A stretch of 64,000 nucleotides of DNA. Origin: Trichostrongylus colubriformis. Its lineage: Eukaryota; Nematoda; Chromadorea; Rhabditida; Trichostrongylidae. The position numbers and the translations under genes were made by a program. Numbering within the stretch: position 1 is the first letter of the stretch; the number at the start of each line of letters is the position of its first letter. The notes below the pieces were generated by a model. It was not told the origin of the DNA. It ran no database searches and saw only the letters and a program-made list of their open reading frames with translations. The stretch spans positions 44,289,551-44,353,550 of the forward strand of contig OZ022260.1 in NCBI GenBank assembly GCA_963978905.1. The letters are read 5' to 3'. Positions 57,101 to 64,000 of this stretch are shown here, in pieces.

Positions 57101-60100
57101 ATGAAAACGCTGCGTGCGCAAGGAGACGGTGTGCGGCGCAACTTGCGTTAGGGAGCGCTTTGAGCTCCTCTTCATGGTCACGGTGACGTACCGGTTACGA
57201 CACGCTTCCATGCGGTAGCAATGACCAAGCAATGACTGCGCCTCGGGAAACCTGTGGTGTATAGAGGGTATTGGGATCGGCGCTATTCAGCTAGAACAAA
57301 CCTACCACCTCGCACTCGATGAGGTAGAGGAGATTATTTTGGGGACACTACGATTTGGCTAGAAATTCGTACCCAAAGGTAATATGACCGTAGGTTGACC
57401 AAGTCTGACGAATACCTCAGTGGCTTGGCCTGAAAACGCCCGCAACCTGCTCTACTGACGTCGCCTCTAATGTAAGGGTAATTAGGTAAAGGCAGTGATA
57501 GGGGTAAGTCGGGCAGAATATTGAAAGATCATCGGATGTGTAAATCGACGTGCTGAATAGTGCGAAAGTAAAAAAACGGAATGAAACGATCAAATATTCA
57601 AGAAATAAAACTCCATTAACGCCGTTTATTCTCAAAAGGGGTTGGTGGGATCGAAAAAGGGCGGGCTTGGATAAAACAAATGACAGCTATGGAAGAAGAC
57701 GGTTCTTCTGAAGCCTGGGGCACCCTTTCTCATCGCCACATTTAGTGGTTTTCTGCGACACCTAGATTTAATTTGCGTGACTCAGTTCAAGAGTTCTCAT
57801 CACTCAAACCCTATCACTGTCTTAGAACCGTTCAAATCGGGGCGAGATGATGTGCTTGCTTTAGACATTTTCCATATGCCCTGTAAAGGACTCCTTTTAC
57901 TCGGGTTTCCATTCCATTCCTTGTCCACCGCAGTACAATCCACCAAACCCCGGTGTATTTTCATATTCTTCGATCGATCGAGTCATATATAGGGTCTTAT
58001 TGAGAGACATGTGGATGAGTGTAAGTTCTCACGACACGAAAAGGGAAAGTCGAGGCATTGAGGCGATTGTAAGCGTTTGTAAGTCCTCTGCCCTTAATTG
58101 AACGATAAGTTAGCAAGGGCGTAAAGCCAGTAAAATTTCGCAGTTAGCGTGCACCTGATGAAAGACAGCTAGATTTCTCAGAGCGGCGAAAATCGTTCAA
58201 CTTTCAAGTGGGAAGTAGTAGAGCCATAATCACTTACCGGTGAGAAATCGAACTGCATCGGTGAGACAGAGAGAACTATGTAAGTAGTGAACATCCTTAA
58301 GATGGAAGCCTCAAAAAGGCTGCGATTTTTGAGAGACGGTTGTGGTTTATAATAACTTTTGGGAAATAGAATCAGTATCATTCGACATACCAGTTATTGA
58401 AGCCACTGTTTGTGCCAACTGGTTCCGAAGAAGAAAACGTACATATAATTCATCATTTTCAGAAGAAAGCTCTGAACGCTGCAAAGAAAATTCTCCGAGT
58501 TGCTTATAAGGAAAAGGTTTTGGAAGTTTCCAATGGATTTTGTGAATTGTTTCAATGTATCAGCAGTTCAGGCCATGGAGAAGGCGCTCACCAAGGAGGA
58601 AAACGAGACTATAGCGAAGTTTTTCTCTGGAAAACTCCCGTACGATCAAAATGTAATATAATATAATTTTTGTGCATTCGACATGCAATTGCGACTTGAA
58701 GAAATGAGCAGGAGAAGGACAGAAAGCGTCGTATGCGAATGTTACCACTGTGTGAAAAGCCTGAGGTTAAAGGCACACCTAGCGATGAACTGTGAAAGTC
58801 ATCTCGTGCATTTCAGGATGTAAAGACCCTGCTGTACCCACCAGTGAAGAAAAATGAAAAAACTCCTCCCAACCACCAAAATAAAGCTACGTGTCCTCAG
58901 TCCTCGTACGAATGTTTGATGATATCGCGATTTGCTCGATGATAACGCGCAAAATGCTACCTTTTGAAATCGCTGCCTCATTTTTCCTATCGCAAGTTCC
59001 CTTCTCCACGTTAGAGCCACGATGGAAATTTGTTCGTTTGAGGCCAGGTGTGATTCAGCTCTGAGGGCGCAGTTCGGCTCGGGTAGAGCGCGCCTATCGC
59101 CGCGAGGATGCACTATAAAGCCGCAACAAGGGGGCAGCCTGAGCACCTATCTAAGGACCTACTTGCCCCAAGAAAGTAAGCCATTAATGTGATTATCGCG
59201 TGGTGTGCCTCTAAGCACAGCGTATGTCGAAGTCGACACTAGAAGTCGCACTTGGAGACACGGGAAGCGGTGAATTTTGGAGAATGTGGAGTACGAAAGT
59301 AAGGGTGCTTCGCATTTGTCCACCGTTGCGGTACATGGCACCTCATGGCTACTCCATTTTTAGCCTGTAACACCCAATGCACCTAGAGTTCTCCTTTTCC
59401 CTTCAATCTCAGATTGATAGGGAAGGTTAAGGATGACTACTATACCGTTACTTCATGAGCTTCTGACTGTGAGAGGATCAGTTCTTTGCAAAAATGTGAA
59501 AAGGTAGAGCAACGCACTCTATCTCCATTTGCATTTGCATGCGAACACGCTAGTCACCCAAATTCCTTGCAATTAGTCCTTATGAACTTTCTGTAGTGAT
59601 TCACCGACGCGGAATGCTTGCTCTACCTGCGACTCTGAACATCTGATTTTCTTACACTTACACATTTCCAACCTACACTTCTTCGTTGAAGGTGCTCCAC
59701 GTTATCGATCAAGCGTTGGACAAAACCATTGACTACATGCAGACGCATGGTACTCACTTGGATGAAGAAACTCAACGGCTGATCAGAGAGAGAGAAACGG
59801 TAGATGTTTTTTTGCTATTGAGCTTTTGCTTACTTTTTACAGCGTTTGCGATTATACAGTCAATCCTGATACATAATCGATCAAAGTTCTAATTTCATTT
59901 TTTCGGTTATGTATGCAATAGCCTGCTTTTACAAAACTCAAAACGTTGTTTTTCAGCTTAAAGCTGCTATGCTCAAAACCATGTTGACAACACCAAAATT
60001 CATTCCAAAAACATGGGTCAAACAATACGACAGTATGTTGTTACGATATGCAGTTGCGCTGATGTTTCGTTCCTGTTGCTGACTATGACAATTACTTCAA

Positions 60101-62102
60101 GCTACAAAAAGCCCCAGAATATATGGCCAAATCATACCACTGCTTTAGGGGTGACGGTTGGGACACACGAGTCTAGGCCGTGACCCTGTGACAGCTTGTG
60201 ACCTTTGCCCTGTGTCCTGAATAATTCAGACAATTTGACTACACAACGGAACAGACTTGCAAGGAGGACATGATTTACATGAACAAATTGTCTGAATTAT
60301 TCATGTCACAGGACAAAGGCCACAGGCTGTCACAGGGTCACGGCCTAGATTCGTGTGTCCCAACTTACACCCCTGCTTTAGTATATGCAACATTACTTGG
60401 GAACGCGAAGTCACACGGGCGCGCACCGTGAATACAGCTAGGAGTGCCGTGTATGGTTGGGATCCATCGAGACCACGCCTAGGGCTGAATTACCTCATGA
60501 TTCTGCGATCCCTGAATTCGCACGATCGCATAAATGCATAGTCACAAAATCAAAGTCATCTTGCTCATCTCCCCTCACTCTTCCACCCCTTTGCGTGCCA
60601 TTTTTCTTCCACAACTCCAGTCTGTACCAATCACGACCCCTTGTGATAAAATAAATTTTGTGCCCTAAAAAGACAAAGTAGTAACATAAAAATTAGAAAA
60701 GGTGATAGCATAATAGCAAAAAAGTCCCAATCAAGACTTAATTGATTCGGGCGTAAAACTCTAAAGGGTTGCTGCAATGTACAATCACACGCGAAGTGGT
60801 CCGCGGCGCCATTTGCCGTGAGCAGACGCGCGAAAATCTGACATAAGTCTACGCACCCGGTTATGCGATAGTGATCGTGCGATCCTGCGGATTGCAGAAC
60901 CGTAGAACGCTACGCGTCTGAGCTGCGGTCGAAAGATCGGTTGAAAGTGGACCGCAAATGGATCACAAGGTATAACTTAAGCCTAGGCAAGGAGTAGGAC
61001 ACGTGATCTTTTCAGGACCTGAGTACGTCGCTCCGCACGCAGCGTGCTGCTGTTCGAAATCCTGTCCTAGCGATACACACACAGCTTCACGAGGATTTGT
61101 AAGACTGTATGTGTATCGCTAGGCTGCTTTCATACTTTGCGGTACTGACGGCAAAATCATGTGTGAGCCGCCGACCACGGCTCCACCCTGGCAATGTGCT
61201 CTGATTGCAAGCTTAACAGAACCCTATCACAGTATGACAGTCGTGGCGAGATCCCGCGCAAATCTATGGCGGGATTGAAATCTAGGCGACGATCTTGGCA
61301 TAGTGCCAGACTGCACGCTCCACAGACTTGCTGTACCTCTCACCACGACCATGATACCGAGGTATGGTTCGGTCAAGCGTTATTGACGGAGCGCGTCCCA
61401 AGTGCCGCCGTGGTCTACGGCAGGCACACGATTTTGCCGTCGGCGCCACCGATCAATGGCCTTCGTTGACGCCGATGTCGCGGAGTATAATATGGAAGCG
61501 GTCTCAGGATGCACTTAGGACGTTGACGCTGCAATCCTCGAGGGAGGGGTGGTTTGTTCACTTCCACCCATCAGACATGTGCATGGCTTTTCCGCAGCAA
61601 GCAACTGATTGAGGTGACGAGCGGGCGATACATGGGGAACATTCCTAGTATTCACTTGCAACTGCCGATTTCCATTCACGAAGTGGATGGTAGTTAAGAG
61701 CGACACGCTTGGTGATCTGCCGTCCATTTGTGTTACGCGTAGCGAATGGAAGTTTTTTAGCGATTGCCGGTCCCTACCCAAAACTACACATTCTGCACTG
61801 AACCAGTAATAATTGCCTGATTTGCAGAATTGCACAAAGAAGCATTGCGTGCCACAACCGGCATAAACTGGGCTAAGATTCTGCTCTTCTATCCGAGACA
61901 ACGCGCCTTTGACGATGGTGAAGCTGATGTTTGTGAGTTTCGTCATTCGCTGGTCTGGAGACTTTCGTTGCAAGGTAAATATTGATTTCAGTTGGGAATT
62001 TCACGCGAAAACATCGCAGCTACTGGATTATTGGCTGCATCCTGGGACCAAATGACTCCAAGTCGTTCGAAGAAACTGAAAGAGAAAAGCACGCCAGTGT
62101 AA
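53975..62102 (+). CDS. Unrecognised multi-exon protein, 3' portion (eleven exons)
   Basis: A chain of small exons with good acceptors and mostly phase 0: 53975-54055, 54111-54140, 56509-56592, 56885-56953, 58463-58516, 58572-58652, 58817-58843, 59692-59799, 59957-60032, 61828-61928 and 61992-62102. Together they give about 273 residues and TAA. The first part is acidic and Ser/Thr-rich (LLPEDKTQPDDDSGGESPAV). The middle and end look helical (KKALNAAKKILRVAYKEK, VLHVIDQALDKTIDYMQTHG, THLDEETQRLIRERET). The C-terminus is basic. I do not recognise a domain or function. There is no start codon in the model, so the 5' end is missing: either upstream exons are unidentified or this is the 3' continuation of the FOG-like gene. 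An alternative splice could include a finger-like segment at about 58712-58806. Confidence 0.6.
54315..55949. mobile_element. TIR element family I, copy 2, carrying a nested insertion
   Basis: TA-flanked ends CAGGGGGTTTTGATAAAAA and TTATTGGCATCCCCTG. Outside the nested insertion it is collinear with copy 1 at 23906-24657: shared phrases are CAAAATC.GA.AT.TCGTCGCC, GTAGTGAGTCTCAGC and GAGCATTTCGGGAATATT. The element lies in an intron of the exon chain. Confidence 0.88.
54852..55741. mobile_element. Nested foldback element with TTA target duplication
   Basis: It starts CAGGAAGGCCCATCAGG and ends CCTGATGGGCCTTCCTTG, with arms of roughly 120 bp that include GGTGAGCTTTCTCAAAACG and its inverse. 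TTA sits on both sides (54849-54851 and 55742-55744). A 3-bp TTA duplication suits the PIF/Harbinger superfamily. No transposase frame is recognised. Confidence 0.85.
56375..56480. mobile_element. Family B foldback, single arm
   Basis: TTTTTCGCGTGAAACTTTGC, CAACATAAATAACTACATGG and GCAACAAAAAACATAAATTT correspond to the right arm of the family B copies. The left arm is absent. It ends 29 nt before the exon at 56509. Confidence 0.6.
56509..56592 (+). CDS. Chain exon 3
   Basis: The acceptor is attcgcttag and the donor gtgaga. It encodes DEPSRSQMQPPIDNTKNHRD then EIFARIDE. Phase 0 at both ends. Confidence 0.62.
56885..56953 (+). CDS. Chain exon 4
   Basis: The acceptor is gcttttacag and the donor gtgagt. 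It encodes DVDLTKVLAGFDAEHVAGVG and ASD. Phase 0 at both ends. Confidence 0.65.
57480..57765. mobile_element. Family C repeat, diverged copy
   Basis: Contains GGTAAAGGCAGTGATAGGGG, GTAAATCGACGTGCTGAATAG and AAAGTAAAAAAACGGAATG, parallel to 39966 onward and 4720 onward. Confidence 0.6.
58463..58843 (+). CDS. Chain exons 5-7
   Basis: 58463-58516 (acceptor cattttcag) encodes KKALNAAKKILRVAYKEK. 58572-58652 (acceptor gcagttcag, donor gtaata) encodes AMEKALTKEENETIAKFFSG and KLPYDQN. 58817-58843 (acceptor catttcag, donor gtgaag) is a 27-nt microexon encoding DVKTLLYPP. All are phase 0. The last intron contains an open stretch with a C-x1-C-x11-H-x4-C pattern, which an alternative donor at 58640 would bring in frame. 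Confidence 0.55.
59692..60032 (+). CDS. Chain exons 8-9
   Basis: 59692-59799 (donor gtagat) encodes VLHVIDQALDKTIDYMQTHG and THLDEETQRLIRERET. 59957-60032 (acceptor gtttttcag, donor gtatgt) encodes LKAAMLKTMLTTPKFIPKTW and VKQYD plus one base. The helical, charged character suggests a folded alpha-helical region. Confidence 0.68.
60149..60373. mobile_element. Palindromic hAT-like MITE, copy 2, with perfect 8-bp target duplication
   Basis: It starts GGGTGACGGTTGGGACACAC and ends GTGTGTCCCAACTTACACCC. TGCTTTAG is present at 60141-60148 and again at 60374-60381. An 8-bp duplication is the hAT-superfamily hallmark. It lies in the intron between 60032 and 61828. Confidence 0.93.
60374..61827 (+). 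other. Intron of the exon chain, downstream part
   Basis: Contains GCGCGAAAATCTGACATAAG near 60830, resembling one end of family A, and a small inverted repeat near 61060-61110 (TAGCGATACACACACAG and TATGTGTATCGCTA). No supported exon. Open frames at 61194-61612 have no splice context. Confidence 0.5.
61828..62102 (+). CDS. Chain exons 10-11 (C-terminus)
   Basis: Exon 10 (acceptor gatttgcag) completes Lys and encodes LHKEALRATTGINWAKILLF then YPRQRAFDDGEAD. Exon 11 (acceptor tgatttcag at 61992) encodes LGISRENIAATGLLAASWDQ and MTPSRSKKLKEKSTPV, then TAA. This needs the donor gtttgt at 61929. The stronger-looking gtgagt at 61933 would instead give a different 40-residue end finishing after 62102. 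I prefer the first because its residues look more protein-like. Confidence 0.6.
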
Positions 62103-62195
62103 GCTTATCATGAGATAATCAAAACGCTATGACGCAGCGACAGAGCGACGTCTTGAACGACGGTCTTCTGGTTGCTAGGGCGCGGCGTCAGGGTA

Positions 62196-62456
62196 GAGGG
62201 AATCACGCCAAAAATCCGCGTGGCCGCCCGCGGTGAGCGGCGTGATTCCCCCTATCCTTCCGAGTTGGATTATATCGTCTCGGGAAAACTGCACATCCAA
62301 GATGACGATCCTATCCAAAGCTAAGGTGCGACAGCGGGGGCGTTTACCTTAGGTTTAGATACGATCGCCATCTTAGATGAGCAGGTTTCCTGAGACGATG
62401 TATTCCAGCTTGGACTTGCCGCGAGCGGCCACGCGGATTTTTGGCGTAATTCCCCC
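62196..62456. mobile_element. GC-rich foldback with ~130-bp arms
   Basis: GAGGGAATCACGCCAAAAAT and CCGCGTGGCCGCCCGCGG at the left are mirrored by GCGGCCACGCGGATTTTTGG and CGTAATTCCCCCC at the right. CCAAGATGACGATCC pairs with GATCGCCATCTTAGATG near the centre. It sits 94 nt after the putative stop at 62102. Confidence 0.85.
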
Positions 62457-62951
62457 CACCCCGGAAGTCAAAAAGGTGCGGTCAAAGCAACAAGAACATA
62501 ACTCCTCGCTTTCTCTGCCCCCAACGGTCAAAACAAAAGCATGGTCAGTAGAGAGAAGCCTAAAAAATTGAGAAAATGATAATACAATTTTCCCTCCGAG
62601 TGAAAATGAAAGGCTTACAGAAATAGAGAGAAGAAATCTGAATGAGCAATTTGTTGGGACCGGTGGTGCCGATGTTTGCTCCCCAACTTTCTTCTCATAG
62701 ATATCATTTTCTTCTAGTGCCTCTTCATGGACACCGCACTTATGGAACATGCGAAGAAAGCAAAACGAAAGGAAGGCGACTGCAGTGTTATGTTTAGCGC
62801 CCGAGATACCACGTAGTGGAGCGTACGAGGATAACATACCCACTTCGATGAGGAATACGTAGAGATATACTTTCAAGTGTTGCTTTTTATGCTTTTACAG
62901 AAAAACACCGTATTAACTGTTTGTACTTATTCTAAGTGAAAATAAACTTTC

Positions 62952-63010
62952 AGTAACCTATCGTTCTTGGAAGTGAAAGCTCAGTAACCTATCGTTCTTG
63001 GAAGTGAAAG
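62952..63010. repeat. ~30-bp tandem duplication
   Basis: CAGTAACCTATCGTTCTTGG followed by AAGTGAAAGC occurs twice in direct succession. Confidence 0.9.
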
Positions 63011-63359
63011 CGAAGCTCACACGTAGATGTTAAAAATTCAGAAGTCCGTGCACTCTTCAGGATAGTCATTGCAGCTCCGGAGTACTGCTTGTGAAAGTGC
63101 GCATTGTTAGAACAGGAACGGGGCTGAAGCGCGATGTCCGCAGGCAAGGAGCTCCAGATGGTGTCTGGTGCAAAGCGATTAAGTTGTCCTGAGCCACATT
63201 TTCAGCGAAGGACACGGAACAGTCTGGCGCTGTCATTGTCAGCTCGCACACATTGCGCTACCCACAGAAATGGGTATGAATGAGAACTCTGATTCTGAAA
63301 AATTGATTTGTAAGGATGGGCATTTTTTCGCTCATGTTGATGATTGTTATCTTCTGAAT

Positions 63360-64000
63360 TATCCTACTTTATATAACCGGCTGAGTTTGCTGTTGGTGTG
63401 TGTGTGTTCGCGTGTGTGGGTCTGTTTTAACCGGAAACTCATAACTCGCGTCGCAGCAAAGATGGGACCCTGGATTTAAGATATGATATAGGGGGTGATA
63501 AGGGTTCCCAGCGGTGATGGATCGGAAGTGATATCAACTGATAAGTGCTGATGAGGAGCCACGAAAGGATAATGTCGCCAAATCGTTTCACGTTTTGGGT
63601 CGAACCTAGAGCGTCCACACCCATAGGTGTTTTGAGGGGTGGGACGGGCACATCCATAGTGGGTGATCCAACTATTATAACGCTTGATAAGTTTCGGTAA
63701 GGAGCTTCAGAAGGATGTCGTTAAACCTTTCCCCCATTCGGGTTGGTCCTAGAGCGCCGACACTCATAGATGGATTGAGGGGTGGGACGGCATATCAATG
63801 GTGGCTGATCCAAATTGATCACGGTTGATGAAGATTCGATAAGGAGTGTTAAGAGGCTGATGTCGCCAAATCCGTTTCGCTCTCCTGCCTGACAGTGGAA
63901 TGTTCACACTCACACGTATCACAGAGTACGAAAACCTAATAGTGGCTTTTTGAGACTGATGACGGCTAACAGGGGCTGAAAAGAACCATTAAGAAATGGG
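63360..64000. repeat. Family F with ~145-bp tandem array, running off the window
   Basis: Opens ATCCTACTTTATATAACCGG, with GTGTGTGTGTTCGCGTGTG, CGTCGCAGCAAAGATGGGAC and ATAGGGGGTGATAAGG, then units carrying CCTAGAGCG, CCATAGGTGTTTTGAGGGG and GTGGGTGATCC spaced about 145 bp. Same architecture as 46690-47400. Confidence 0.82.

Noticed and set aside
61515..61973. 152-codon minus-strand frame
   Set aside because: It is antisense to the exon at 61828-61928, which has matching splice phases on the plus strand.
62373..62876. 167-codon minus-strand frame
   Set aside because: Its end lies in the GC-rich foldback at 62196-62456. The remainder is low in protein-like features and has no splice context.

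Overview
This is nuclear DNA of a nematode, most likely a strongylid (hookworm-type) parasite. The evidence is short worm-style introns ending in TTTCAG, two nematode-like transcription-factor genes whose exons are scattered over many kilobases, and introns and spacers packed with short inverted-repeat transposons. No prokaryotic operons, rRNA, convincing tRNA or CRISPR arrays are visible. All gene models were joined by hand from reading frame, GT/AG signals and splice phase, so they are predictions.

Region 1 (1-18000): a complete six-exon gene on the + strand (6667-17829, 212 aa) encodes a paired-class homeodomain of the Rx/RAX type, the ceh-8 orthologue. The homeodomain is split at residue 46/47 by a 7.1 kb intron. 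Region 2 (18000-30300): a repeat-rich spacer with foldbacks, a TA-flanked element inserted in another repeat, and several MITE families, but no gene I can support. Region 3 (30388-43327): a ten-exon gene, 531 aa as modelled, that resembles the FOG/ZFPM/U-shaped GATA cofactors. It has an N-terminal SRRKQ NuRD-type repression motif, C2HC and C2H2 fingers and a PLDLSKR CtBP motif. Two overlapping GATA sites lie just upstream of its ATG. Region 4 (43330-53970): spacer or a very large intron with a palindromic hAT-like MITE, a GC-rich island, a tandem-repeat block, a mariner relic and a 780 bp palindrome. Region 5 (53975-62102): a chain of eleven small, mostly phase-0 exons of an unrecognised protein, either a separate gene or the 3' part of the FOG-like gene. 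A phase-compatible linking exon exists at 50772-50823. Region 6 (62103-64000): a foldback and a second block of ~145 bp tandem repeats.

The two recognised genes are developmental regulators. One is a sequence-specific homeodomain factor and the other is probably a DNA-indirect co-repressor that bridges GATA factors to NuRD and CtBP. Repeats account for much of the rest, with at least nine recurrent families, each present in two or more copies here.
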